Shown piece after piece: positions 52,254 through 59,774 of a stretch of 61,855 bases of DNA; positions within the stretch are counted from its first letter, which is position 1, and every line of letters begins with the position of its first letter. Source of the DNA: an uncultured Oscillospiraceae bacterium (GTDB lineage Bacteria; Bacillota; Clostridia; Oscillospirales; Oscillospiraceae). The notes under the pieces were generated by a model, which was not told the origin of the DNA, made no database searches, and saw nothing but the letters and a program-made list of their open reading frames with translations. Both the position numbers and the translations under genes were made by a program. The DNA is taken from positions 1-61,855 of the forward strand of contig CANPWZ010000009.1 of NCBI GenBank assembly GCA_947585425.1. Reading direction: 5' to 3'.

Positions 52254-54500
52254 TTAATCGGACAGATTAGCTATATCCTGTGTTAACTGCTCCTGTGCTT
52301 TTCTATATTTCTTTTGAAGCGTTAAAAAGTCTTTCAACTTTGTTTGAACAAAAGCTCGCTGTTCTGTGTATGGGATATAGTCAATATAGTAGTCCTTAAA
52401 CATATCCGGCGATATAGTCAGCTTTGATGTTCCATCCGCTAAGTCAGAAATAATTTGCTTCCTCATGGACGCAAAATAACAATTATAAAATTCTAAGTCA
52501 ATCGGATATTGGGGGTCGCATTTGCTTGTTAAGACAAGGCATAGATTGCTCGCAATAAATTTGCCTTTGACATAGTGGCTACGCCCTAAAGAACCTGCCG
52601 CACTAACGGCATATACAATCGCCTCTGTATCAAGGGCGTATTCTGTATGCGATTTCCATTCTTCGCTTGCCGTCACAAAGGGATAGTCGCCGTCAATATT
52701 GCTTTCACTTGCAAGCGTCCCTTTAGTTACATGAAACAACGTGCTAACTTTTACCATTTCATAGTTGCTATTTCGCCGCTTTTGTACGCCCGCGCAGTTC
52801 AAAACGCCATCCTTATATATCTTTTTCTTTTGGCATACCCCCGGTATCTCTTTTGAATTGGAAATAGCGTCAAAGATTGTGTTCTCAATTTCAGGCCAAG
52901 TTCCATTTTTGTCGATCCGTCCTTTATGCTGAATGCTTACAAAGCCGTCGTCATCCAGATTATAAAATAGAACGTCATCGGATTGAATATGCGGGGTTTT
53001 TGTAAAGCCAAAAATAGACGTATTCACGGTTCGTTTCTGTTCTGAAAACAACTTATTTGGCATTTTAATAACATACTCCAGTTTTGCCATAGACAAAACT
53101 TTTTCCGTTAATCCCCCTTGATTATGTGTCAAGGTAGGTGTGGGCATGATTATAACAAGTTTCCCACCCGGTTCAAGGTAATTCAAGGCTTGAATCGTAA
53201 ATTTGATAGGGTTATTATTCTCATAAGGCGGATTGATAATAACCCTTGTGGGCTTCATGCTGCGTATATATTCAAGCAGTTCTTTATCGCTATTATTGAC
53301 TATACCACCTTGTGTTTCGTCAAGCAGGCTACTTCTGTATAGCAAACTGGTTCTTCCATCGCCATGCAGGAACATATTTGAACACGCAAGGGCAAAAAGG
53401 ACAGAATCTATTTCAAAGCCGATGAGTTGTTTTTCTTTGATGTTTGTAATTGCCGTTTCGCTGCCCTTTGCCAGTGCAATCATTGTTTCCATAGCTTCCA
53501 TTAGAAAGCCGCCCGAACCTGCACAAGTGTCTAATACTACATCCTTAACAGACAGCCGCGCTAACCTAACCATCAGTTCTTTTATATGGTCAGGCGTTAG
53601 GATAATATTTTTGTTGTCTACTTTTCCTGCGCGAGAAAGGAAGATTTTGTATGCTCGCCCTAAAATGTCCTGCTTTTCTTCATTTTGGAAAGGATAAAAT
53701 ATTTTTTCCTCAACGATGCCTATGATTTTCTTATATTCATCAAGAGTATAATCTATATTCTTGATGAAAGAAAATTTGTCGCGCCAACTAAACTCTTTAG
53801 ATAGACTGTTAATTTTGCTCTCAAGTTCAGTTGTTATAGCTTCAAGAATAGCTTTATTGAGATTATGTGCTTCAAGAACTGTTGCTTTTGTTGTCGCAAC
53901 TTCCTGCTTTGATGGGGCCTGAATGTTCTTGTATGTACTTCTAAAATTATTGTTTTTAAGTGCTATCATCAGACCAGAAAAGAACAAACTACGGTCGGTA
54001 TCACGAACCTTGTTATTATCGTTAAAACGCTTGTTCAAATCTTTTAATACCGTTATAAGGGCTTCCGTTGTTACGCTTTCCCCATACTTTGATTTTATAT
54101 ACTGCTTTTTGATTGCAGGAATTGAAAGCAATGTGTTTTCCTGCGGGAACGGTTTAATTTCAGTCATTCCCATAAGTTTCAGGTAATAGGACACGGAAAT
54201 ACTTTCCCGCGACTGTCCAGATACACTAATGCCGATAATATCCTTGTGTATCTTATTATTTATCATGTAATACTGTACTTCGTCCTGTGCTGCTGCATGG
54301 TCTGTTGCTTTAGCTTCAACTACAATACAATAGTCATCGCCGTCACAGAAAAAATCAGGATAGCCACTATAAGATGTGCCTTTTTTTGATGTAAAACCAT
54401 AGCCGGACGGTATAGCTGATTTCTCTATGAATGTATTTGCTCCATAAAAATCACGAAAAAGGTTTTCTGTTACCGTTTCGCTAACCTTTTTCCTTGCCAT
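52254..54500 (-). CDS. Single-chain restriction-modification enzyme (Type IIG-like, R-M-S)
   Basis: A 748-residue protein with three parts. Residues 1 to about 130 resemble the HsdR N-terminal nuclease: GYPDFFCDGDDYCIVVEAKATDH has the PD...ExK arrangement (Asp 49, Glu 62, Lys 64). Residues about 270-560 are an N6-adenine methyltransferase with motif I VVLDTCAGSGGFL and motif IV INPPYENN. From about 578 an HsdS-like target recognition domain follows (YEMVKVSTLFHVTKG, YPFVTASEEW) with a helical tail (LTLQKKYRKAQEQLTQDI). Such proteins methylate and cut asymmetric sites unaided. ATG 54500 has a weak AAAGG site. Codon use marks it as acquired. Confidence 0.86.
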   Translation of the reverse strand: MARKKVSETVTENLFRDFYGANTFIEKSAIPSGYGFTSKKGTSYSGYPDFFCDGDDYCIVVEAKATDHAAAQDEVQYYMINNKIHKDIIGISVSGQSRESISVSYYLKLMGMTEIKPFPQENTLLSIPAIKKQYIKSKYGESVTTEALITVLKDLNKRFNDNNKVRDTDRSLFFSGLMIALKNNNFRSTYKNIQAPSKQEVATTKATVLEAHNLNKAILEAITTELESKINSLSKEFSWRDKFSFIKNIDYTLDEYKKIIGIVEEKIFYPFQNEEKQDILGRAYKIFLSRAGKVDNKNIILTPDHIKELMVRLARLSVKDVVLDTCAGSGGFLMEAMETMIALAKGSETAITNIKEKQLIGFEIDSVLFALACSNMFLHGDGRTSLLYRSSLLDETQGGIVNNSDKELLEYIRSMKPTRVIINPPYENNNPIKFTIQALNYLEPGGKLVIIMPTPTLTHNQGGLTEKVLSMAKLEYVIKMPNKLFSEQKRTVNTSIFGFTKTPHIQSDDVLFYNLDDDGFVSIQHKGRIDKNGTWPEIENTIFDAISNSKEIPGVCQKKKIYKDGVLNCAGVQKRRNSNYEMVKVSTLFHVTKGTLASESNIDGDYPFVTASEEWKSHTEYALDTEAIVYAVSAAGSLGRSHYVKGKFIASNLCLVLTSKCDPQYPIDLEFYNCYFASMRKQIISDLADGTSKLTISPDMFKDYYIDYIPYTEQRAFVQTKLKDFLTLQKKYRKAQEQLTQDIANLSD

Positions 54501-54571
54501 ATCATCCGCCGCCTTTCTCTGCGTTGATCTATCTGTTCTGTATTGATCTCTTTGTAATGTGGCTATAAATA

Positions 54572-54624
54572 TACAGGATATATTATAGCACCTTCGGCAG
54601 AAAATGTCTATAAAATATCCTGTA
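54572..54624. promoter_or_regulatory. 17-bp inverted repeat around the restriction gene promoter
   Basis: Arms TACAGGATATATTATAG (54572-54588) and CTATAAAATATCCTGTA (54608-54624), 16 of 17 complementary, separated by 19 bases. The minus-strand -10 (TATAAT, 54587-54582) lies in one arm and the -35 (TAGACA, 54610-54605) touches the other, 17 bp apart. A regulator binding both arms would control the gene. Confidence 0.7.
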
Positions 54625-54743
54625 TCTACAATATAAATCATTTCTGCCCCGCCCGCCTGCGGCAATACAGGGTCAAATCCTCTTTATAGCCCTCGAATGT
54701 GTCAATGCGTATCGTATCATATCATACTATACATTGTGGTTAG

Positions 54744-54755
54744 TTGAGTATACTC
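54744..54755. repeat. Right flank repeat of the restriction island
   Basis: TTGAGTATACTC, inverted relative to the copy at 52127-52138. Confidence 0.5.
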
Positions 54756-54787
54756 TGTGCATAAAGACAGGGCTCTTTTCTGTTATG

Positions 54788-55009
54788 TCACCATTCCCGC
54801 TTGACGTCGGACTCGTCCGCGCCGCAGAGCCGCAGGAACTCATCCAGATCGGCCCTGTTGCGGATGGCCATGACCTCGCTGAATTTTTTGGTCTCCAGGT
54901 CCCGGACGCCCGCCACCTGTTCCCCGGTGCAGATACTGGAGCGGATCACCGGCTCCTTGCCGGTCATGTCGATGGGGGTCGGACCTCTCTTTTTATGGAA
55001 CGCGAACAC
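54788..55009 (-). CDS. Small conserved hypothetical protein
   Basis: A 73-residue soluble protein beginning MFAFHKKRGPTPIDMTGKEPV, then IRSSICTGEQVAGVRDLETKKF and ending NRADLDEFLRLCGADESDVKREW. I recall similar short proteins in clostridia, sometimes labelled 'aspartate dehydrogenase' without support; nothing here suggests an enzyme. The start is a GTG with GGGAGG seven bases before it. It has a possible own promoter and sits between the island and the symporter gene. Confidence 0.7.
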   Translation of the reverse strand: MFAFHKKRGPTPIDMTGKEPVIRSSICTGEQVAGVRDLETKKFSEVMAIRNRADLDEFLRLCGADESDVKREW

Positions 55010-55030
55010 GGGCTCACCTCCCTTGGCTCT

Positions 55031-55059
55031 ATTATACACGGGCCGGGGGAGAAAGGAAA
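55031..55059 (-). promoter_or_regulatory. Possible promoter of the small hypothetical gene
   Basis: Minus strand TTTCCT, 17-bp spacer, TATAAT. Confidence 0.4.
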
Positions 55060-55090
55060 CCCTTTTTTGCGGCGGAGGCGGGGAGAGCGG

Positions 55091-56629
55091 TCAGCGGCGG
55101 TTGGCCGCGTCGAACCGCGCTGTGACCTCCTGTTCCGGCGCGCCGGTGGCCAGGGACACCACAATGATGACCGCGCAGCCCACGATGAAGGCGGGCAGCA
55201 GCTCGTAGATGTCCCACGCGCCGCCCAGAGGCCGCACCAGGAACTTCCAGACGAACACCATCACGCCGCCGGCGGCCATGCCGGCCAGAGCGCCCCACTT
55301 GTTGCTGCGCCTCCAGAACAGGGCCATGAGCATCACCGGGCCGAAGGCGCCGCCGAAGCCCGCCCAGGCGAAGGACACCACCTGGAACACCGAGCTGTTG
55401 GGATCCCAGGCCAGCGCCACGCCGATGAGGGCGATGACGATGACCGTGCCCCGGGCGAAAAGCATGGACTGCTTTTTGCTGAGCTTGATGCCCAGGAAGT
55501 CCTGGATCAGGTCCTGAGACACGCTGGAGGCGGCGGAGAGGAGCTGAGAGTCGGCGGTGGACATGGTGGCGGCCAGGATGCCGGCCAGGGTCACGCCCGC
55601 GATGACGGCGGGGAGGATGCCGAAGGTGCTGAGGAGGTTGGCCAGCTGGATCACGATGGTCTCGGACTCGGCGGAGGTGGTGAGGAAGGGGATCTTCCCC
55701 GCCACGGACACGCTGTAGCCGATGACGCCGATGAGGATGGCCACCGCCATGGAGATCACTACCCAGATGGAGGCGATGCGCCGGGAGGTCTTGAGCTCCT
55801 TCTCGTCCCGGATGGCCATGAACCGCAGCAGGATGTGGGGCATGCCGAAGTAGCCCAGGCCCCAGGCCAGGGTGGACACGATGGGCAGGAACCCGAAGGA
55901 GCCCGCCTCCCCCGTGGCGGCGTTGTAGCCCTGAGTCAGGTTGAGAAAGCCGGAGAGGGCGGCGGCGTTCTCCACCACCGCGCTCCAGCCGCCGGCCTGG
56001 ACGATGCCGAACACCACGATCACCGCCAGGGCGATGGTCATGACGACGGACTGGATCAGGTCGGTGGTGGACACGGCCAGGAAACCGCCCAGCACCGTGT
56101 AGCCGATGATGACCGCCGCGCCCACGATCATGGCGGCGTGGTAGTCCGCCCCCAGCAGGGAGTTGAACAGGGTGCCCACGGCCTTGAAGCCGGAGGCGGT
56201 GTAGGGCACGAAGAACACCAGGATGATGACGGCGGCCAGGCAGGACAGCAGGTGCCGGTCGTCCTTGTAGCGGCGGGAGAAGAAGTCGGGGACGGTGATG
56301 GCCCCCAGATCGGCGGAGTACCGCCGCAGCCGCCGGGCCACGATGAGCCAGTTGAGATAGGTGCCCACCGCCAGGCCGATGACGGTCCAGCTCACCTCCG
56401 CCAAACCGGCCAGATAGGCCAGGCCCGGCAGGCCCATGAGCAGATAGCTGCTCATGTCGGACGCCTCCGCGCTCATGGCGGTGACGACGGGGCCCAGCTT
56501 CCGCCCGCCCAGGAAGAACTCATGGGAGGAGGAGCCGCTGCCCCTGCGGCTGAAGTAGACGCCTACGACGATCATACCGATCAGGTAGATCACGATGGCG
56601 GCAAGGATACAGATCTGTGCGCCGGACAT
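55091..56629 (-). CDS. putP: Sodium/solute symporter, PutP (sodium:proline) type
   Basis: A 512-residue membrane protein of the SSS family with about thirteen helices. Features include the sodium-site region SAEASDMSSYLLMGLPGLAYLAGL near residue 55, RRLRRYSADLGAITVPDFFSRRY, YTASGFKAVGTLFN, the late STADSQLLSAASSVSQDL and WAGFGGAFGPVMLMALFWRR, all as in PutP. It imports proline, probably with Na+. ATG at 56629 has a GGAGGG site. A 38-nt palindrome sits just upstream of its -35 and a TetR regulator gene lies beyond, so TetR control is possible. Confidence 0.88.
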   Translation of the reverse strand: MSGAQICILAAIVIYLIGMIVVGVYFSRRGSGSSSHEFFLGGRKLGPVVTAMSAEASDMSSYLLMGLPGLAYLAGLAEVSWTVIGLAVGTYLNWLIVARRLRRYSADLGAITVPDFFSRRYKDDRHLLSCLAAVIILVFFVPYTASGFKAVGTLFNSLLGADYHAAMIVGAAVIIGYTVLGGFLAVSTTDLIQSVVMTIALAVIVVFGIVQAGGWSAVVENAAALSGFLNLTQGYNAATGEAGSFGFLPIVSTLAWGLGYFGMPHILLRFMAIRDEKELKTSRRIASIWVVISMAVAILIGVIGYSVSVAGKIPFLTTSAESETIVIQLANLLSTFGILPAVIAGVTLAGILAATMSTADSQLLSAASSVSQDLIQDFLGIKLSKKQSMLFARGTVIVIALIGVALAWDPNSSVFQVVSFAWAGFGGAFGPVMLMALFWRRSNKWGALAGMAAGGVMVFVWKFLVRPLGGAWDIYELLPAFIVGCAVIIVVSLATGAPEQEVTARFDAANRR

Positions 56630-56661
56630 AAAAATCCCTCCGAACTCAAGAAATCCCGGGT

Positions 56662-56691
56662 ATCATAGCACAGAACGGAACAAGAACGCAA
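56662..56691 (-). promoter_or_regulatory. Promoter of putP
   Basis: Minus strand TTGCGT, 18-bp spacer, TATGAT. Confidence 0.6.
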
Positions 56692-56693
56692 CA

Positions 56694-56731
56694 CAGAACG
56701 GAGTACAGACGAAAGTCTGTACTCCGTTCTG
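56694..56731. promoter_or_regulatory. 38-nt palindrome between tetR and putP
   Basis: Perfect 17-bp arms (CAGAACGGAGTACAGAC and complement) around GAAA, 2 bp upstream of the putP -35 and about 60 bp after the tetR stop. No T run follows on either strand, so it may be a TetR operator (core GTACAGAC-N4-GTCTGTAC) or a terminator for tetR. Confidence 0.6.
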
Positions 56732-56792
56732 TATCAGTTGCATAAAAGCCGGACAGGACAAGCCTTTTCAGCTATACGATTTGAAAATAAAA

Positions 56793-57380
56793 TCAGGGAA
56801 GAAAACCGCTCAGGAAGGAGGGCAGCACCTGGGCGGCATAGTCTTTCAGGGAGTACTCCCCGCCGCAGAGGCACCAGTCGTACATCAGCGCCCGCTCGCA
56901 CAGGGCGTAGATCTTCACCAGCTCCCCGGCGCTGCGGGCGGCCGTCAGCTCTCCCGCGGCCTGGCCCGCCCCGATGATCTGCCGCAGCAGCCGGTAGTAA
57001 GTCCGATCCCGGTCCAGCAGATGGCGCTCGCCGGTGGTCACCAGCTGGGTGGACAGCAGCCGGGCCAGCAGGTCCCGGGACACGCTGTTCTCGATCATGG
57101 CGAACAGCTCCCGGTTCAAAAACAGCAGCTGCTCCATGGCGGACATGGCCCCCTCCGCCAGTTGGGGCCGGAGGGACTCGTACTTTTCGTCGAACAGGTC
57201 GCTGAGGGTGCTGAGCAGGGCGTCCTTGCCGTCGAAGTAGTGGTAGAAGGAGCCACGGGAGGTGTGGGATTCCTCGATGATCTCCTCCACGGTGGTGTCC
57301 TCGTAGCCCTGCTCATAGAACAGCCGCCAGGCGGCGTTGACGATGCGGCCCCGGGTGTTGCGGACGTTTTTCTTTGCCAT
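56793..57380 (-). CDS. TetR-family transcriptional regulator
   Basis: A 195-residue regulator with the TetR helix-turn-helix TRGRIVNAAWRLFYEQGYEDTTVEEIIEESHTSRGSFYHYFDGKDALL at residues 9-55 and a helical ligand/dimer domain after it. ATG at 57380 has GGGGAGGG upstream; the longer reading runs into the promoter. It sits upstream of and in line with putP, separated by a perfect palindrome. The promoters of tetR and putP share TTGCGTTCT at the -35. Target and ligand are unknown. Confidence 0.88.
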   Translation of the reverse strand: MAKKNVRNTRGRIVNAAWRLFYEQGYEDTTVEEIIEESHTSRGSFYHYFDGKDALLSTLSDLFDEKYESLRPQLAEGAMSAMEQLLFLNRELFAMIENSVSRDLLARLLSTQLVTTGERHLLDRDRTYYRLLRQIIGAGQAAGELTAARSAGELVKIYALCERALMYDWCLCGGEYSLKDYAAQVLPSFLSGFLP

Positions 57381-57402
57381 GGCGATCCCTCCCCATAAAA
57401 CT

Positions 57403-57430
57403 ATTATAGCGCGTTTCAGGGAGAACGCAA
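57403..57430 (-). promoter_or_regulatory. Promoter of the tetR gene
   Basis: Minus strand TTGCGT, 16-bp spacer, TATAAT. Confidence 0.65.
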
Positions 57431-57457
57431 GGGTGGAGCGGCCAACGGGAGCGGAAC

Positions 57458-57501
57458 CCAAACAGAAAGCGGCTTGTAAAAACAAGCCGCTTTCTGTTTG
57501 G
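57458..57501 (-). terminator. Terminator of the tRNA operon
   Basis: A perfect 20-bp stem with a 4-base loop directly after tRNA-Lys; the CCA of the tRNA is the first three bases of the 5' arm (minus strand). T content after it is modest. Confidence 0.75.
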
Positions 57502-57574
57502 TGACCCAGCGGGGACTCGAACCCCGGACCTTCGCCTTAAAAGGGCGTTGCTCTACCAACTGAGCTACTGGGTC
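57499..57574 (-). tRNA. tRNA-Lys (UUU)
   Basis: Minus strand GACCCAG acceptor arm, anticodon loop CTTTTAA (anticodon TTT), GGTTCGAGTCC T-arm, discriminator A and encoded CCA. Last of five tRNAs in transcription order. Confidence 0.96.
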
Positions 57575-57612
57575 GTGTTTATGGTGTTGTCCCAAAATCC
57601 GCAAGCGGATCA

Positions 57613-57727
57613 ATGGGGCCCCCGCCAAAACCGCCCTGCGGTTTTGGTGGGGAGAGGAGGCGCAGCGGAGTGAGCGAGACCCGCCGCTTGCGGCGGGGCG
57701 AGCGATACGGAGCTTGCGCCGACGACG
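57613..57727. repeat. Structured tRNA-spacer repeat, copy A (diverged)
   Basis: Lies between tRNA-Gln and tRNA-Lys, ending at the CCA of tRNA-Gln. It shares with copies B and C a first hairpin (CCCCCGCCAAAACCG with CGGTTTTGGTGGGG) and the core CCGCCGCTTGCGGCGGGGCG followed by AGCGATA-GGAGCTTG. It differs at paired positions, which suggests conserved structure. Confidence 0.7.
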
Positions 57728-57802
57728 TGGCTGGGATGGCTGGACTCGAACCAGCGAATGCGGGAGTCAAAGTCCCGTGCCTTACCACTTGGCTACACCC
57801 CA
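57728..57802 (-). tRNA. tRNA-Gln (UUG)
   Basis: Minus strand TGGGGTG acceptor, anticodon loop CTTTGAC (anticodon TTG), GGTTCGAGTCC T-arm and encoded CCA. Confidence 0.96.
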
Positions 57803-57853
57803 ATGTGGAGTGAGGCAAGGGCCGGAGCGGACGCCCCGGCCCTCAGCCTGATA

Positions 57854-57930
57854 TGGGGTGGGTAATGGGGCTCGAACCCACGACACCCGGAACCACAATC
57901 CGGTGCTCTCCCAGCTGAGCTATACCCACC
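57854..57930 (-). tRNA. tRNA-His (GUG)
   Basis: Minus strand anticodon loop TTGTGGT (anticodon GTG). The extra 5' G expected at position -1 of tRNA-His pairs with C73, and CCA is encoded. Confidence 0.96.
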
Positions 57931-57938
57931 ATATGAAG

Positions 57939-58059
57939 TTGTGCCCTTATGGGGTCCCCGCAAAGCCGTCCTCCAGGCTTTGTGGGGAAAGGAGGGGCAG
58001 CGGAATGAACGAGCCCTGCCGCTTGCGGCGGGGCGAGCGATATGGAGCTTGCCCCGACG
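57939..58059. repeat. Structured tRNA-spacer repeat, copy B
   Basis: About 121 bp between tRNA-Arg and tRNA-His, ending at the CCA of tRNA-Arg. Nearly identical to copy C; the last 80 or so bases match exactly. Confidence 0.85.
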
Positions 58060-58136
58060 TGGTACGCCTGAAGGGACTCGAACCCCCGGCCCGCTGCTTA
58101 GAAGGCAGCTGCTCTATCCACCTGAGCTACAGGCGC
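58060..58136 (-). tRNA. tRNA-Arg (UCU)
   Basis: Minus strand GCGCCTG acceptor, anticodon loop CTTCTAA (anticodon TCT), GGTTCGAGTCC T-arm and encoded CCA. Confidence 0.96.
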
Positions 58137-58139
58137 ATA

Positions 58140-58259
58140 TTGTGCCCTTTCGGGGCCCCCGCAAAGCCGTCCTTTGGCTTTGTGGGGAAAGGAGGGGCAG
58201 CGGAATGAACGAGCCCTGCCGCTTGCGGCGGGGCGAGCGATATGGAGCTTGCCCCGACG
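58140..58259. repeat. Structured tRNA-spacer repeat, copy C
   Basis: About 120 bp between tRNA-Gly and tRNA-Arg, ending at the CCA of tRNA-Gly. Hairpin CCCCGCAAAGCC / GGCTTTGTGGGG, then a GGGGCAGCGG...CCGCCGCTTGCGGCGGGGCG core. Confidence 0.85.
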
Positions 58260-58333
58260 TGGAGCGGGTGATGGGAATCGAACCCACGCGACCAGCTTGG
58301 AAGGCTGGGATTCTACCATTGAACTACACCCGC
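58260..58333 (-). tRNA. tRNA-Gly (UCC)
   Basis: Minus strand GCGGGTG acceptor, anticodon loop CTTCCAA (anticodon TCC), GGTTCGATTCC T-arm and encoded CCA. First gene of the tRNA operon. Confidence 0.96.
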
Positions 58334-58362
58334 ATGGCGGCTCCGAAAACGTCGGCCTAAGC

Positions 58363-58392
58363 ATAATAGCACAGCGGCCGGGAGCTTGTCAA
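58363..58392 (-). promoter_or_regulatory. Promoter of the tRNA operon
   Basis: Minus strand TTGACA, 18-bp spacer, TATTAT, about 30 bp before tRNA-Gly. Confidence 0.78.
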
Positions 58393-58416
58393 TCCCCACA
58401 TTGCAAAAAAACTTCC

Positions 58417-59184
58417 CTATGCCGGCCCAAAAATCTCCTCCAGACAGTCCTCTATCTCCGGGCCGGGGAGCACGGCGGCGCAGAGGCCCGCCCGCTCCGC
58501 CGCCGACAGTTTTTCCCGGACGGAGCGGGGGCTGTCGAACAGCACGAAATGGGCCTTGTCCCGGTCCAGATAGGTGTAGTAGTGGGCGCAGAGGCCCCGG
58601 TCGAAGAACACCGCCGGCTCCAGGCGTGCGATCTGTCCCTCCAGCGCCTCCCGGCTGACGGGGGCCCCCCGGCCGGCGGCAGGCAGGGGGAAGTCCTCCC
58701 GGACCCACTCCACCGCCAGGGCGGTCCGCTCCGGGCCATAGCGCTCCGCTGCGGCCCGGAGGCGGCGCTCCAGCGACCCGGCGGTGACGGCGGAGGGGAT
58801 GAGCACCCGGGCGGCCCGGACGAAGGGGGCGCAGCTCTCGGGGACGTACAGCGTCCAGCCCCGGGGTGGGCAGTTCCGATCCAGCAGTTCCACCAGCCGG
58901 GGCAGACAGCCGGAGGGCATCCCCTCGAAGTCGCAGACGATCCCCCGGTACTCCCGCCGCCGGCACTCCATGAGGATCTGACGGGCGCAGGGGAGGGGGT
59001 CGCCGTTCCCGTCGAACCCCTGGCAGTCCAGCAGCAGATACCCGCCCCGCAGACCGGCGGGCAGGCGGGCGGCCATCAGCCGGGGCCCCGGCCCCACCCG
59101 GTAGGCCATGTGAGCGGGGATGAGCCCCCACCGCCCCGATCGGGTGCGGCGTCCGGCGGGCAGGGCCAGCAAGCGTTCTTTCAT
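58417..59184 (-). CDS. Hypothetical protein, possible TIM-barrel (GH18-like)
   Basis: A 255-residue soluble protein not recognised with confidence. It opens MKERLLALPAGRRTRSGRWGLIPAHMAYRVG, has YLLLDCQGFDGNGDPL, then RGIVCDFEGMPSGCLPRLVELL, VLIPSAVTAGSLERRLRAAAERYG and a C-terminal FFDRGLCAHYYTYLDRDKAHFVLFD. The DFEG after a strand is reminiscent of the DxE end of glycoside hydrolase family 18 or spore-coat-type barrels, but the full DxxDxDxE motif is absent. There is no signal peptide. The gene lies just upstream of the tRNA operon on the same strand and is divergent from yqeG. Confidence 0.6.
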   Translation of the reverse strand: MKERLLALPAGRRTRSGRWGLIPAHMAYRVGPGPRLMAARLPAGLRGGYLLLDCQGFDGNGDPLPCARQILMECRRREYRGIVCDFEGMPSGCLPRLVELLDRNCPPRGWTLYVPESCAPFVRAARVLIPSAVTAGSLERRLRAAAERYGPERTALAVEWVREDFPLPAAGRGAPVSREALEGQIARLEPAVFFDRGLCAHYYTYLDRDKAHFVLFDSPRSVREKLSAAERAGLCAAVLPGPEIEDCLEEIFGPA

Positions 59185-59196
59185 GCGGTTTCCCCC

Positions 59197-59225
59197 TTGT
59201 GAGCGGCGGAAAGTTGTGGTATGAT
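59197..59225 (+). promoter_or_regulatory. Promoter of the yqeG-nfo-pepP cluster
   Basis: TTGTGA, 17-bp spacer, TATGAT. Confidence 0.55.
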
Positions 59226-59270
59226 ACTACCGATCTTATGCCGATCTCAGCGGGAATAGAAGGTGAGTCC

Positions 59271-59774
59271 ATGGCGCTGTTCCGGGCCGCGTATCTGGCC
59301 GATGACATTTATCAGGTGACCGGCGAGGCCCTCCAGCGCCGGGGCATCAAACTGCTCCTGGCGGACCTTGACAATACCCTGGTCCCCTACGGGGTGCCCC
59401 TGCCCGATGAGCGATTGAAGGCCTGGCGGGACGACCTGGCCGCCCACGGGGTCACCCTGTTCATCCTGTCCAACAACCGAAAGGAGCGCCGGCCCCGCGT
59501 TTTCTCCGAGGCGCTGGAGGCGCCCTACATCGGCCACGCGGGCAAGCCCAAAACGCCCTCCTTTTACAAGGCCATGGAGCAGATGGGGGTCACGAAAGAG
59601 CAGACCGCCATCATCGGGGATCAGGTGTTCACCGACGTGCTGGGGGGCAATCTGGCCGGGGTGGCCGCTATCCTGGTGAAACCCATCCGGCTGGGGGGCA
59701 ATCCGGGGCGGTATCTCCGCTACGCGGTGGAGGTCCCCTTCCGCCTGCTGAGCCGAAGGGGGGAAAAGCTGTGA
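59271..59774 (+). CDS. YqeG-family HAD IIIA phosphatase
   Basis: A 167-residue HAD-superfamily protein. The catalytic motif is LLADLDNTLVPYG near residue 28 (DxDxT), followed by FILSNNRKERRPRVF and GHAGKPKTPSFYKAM, with TAIIGDQVFTDVLGGNLAG as the last motif. YqeG proteins of Firmicutes are related to mitochondrial PTPMT1/Gep4-type phosphatidylglycerophosphate phosphatases, so dephosphorylation of phosphatidylglycerophosphate is a fair inference. ATG at 59271 has a GAAGGTGAG site. Its stop overlaps the nfo GTG start. Confidence 0.88.
   Translation: MALFRAAYLADDIYQVTGEALQRRGIKLLLADLDNTLVPYGVPLPDERLKAWRDDLAAHGVTLFILSNNRKERRPRVFSEALEAPYIGHAGKPKTPSFYKAMEQMGVTKEQTAIIGDQVFTDVLGGNLAGVAAILVKPIRLGGNPGRYLRYAVEVPFRLLSRRGEKL

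Larger units (their letters stand above)
52180..54743. mobile_element. AT-rich genomic island carrying a restriction-modification gene
   Basis: Base composition and codon use change abruptly at about 52180 and return at about 54790: AT-rich codons replace the GC-ending codons used everywhere else. One gene fills it. The left end holds two copies of ATTTGyCGCTT (52190-52212) and a GATAGTG direct repeat. No integrase or transposase is present, so the transfer mechanism is not visible. The 12-bp flank repeats are the only boundary signal. Confidence 0.6.

Noticed and set aside
54628-54720. Sequence after the restriction promoter resembling a tRNA T-arm fragment (GGGTCAAATCC)
   Set aside because: No acceptor, anticodon or D-arm pairing accompanies it, so a truncated tRNA attachment site is not supported.
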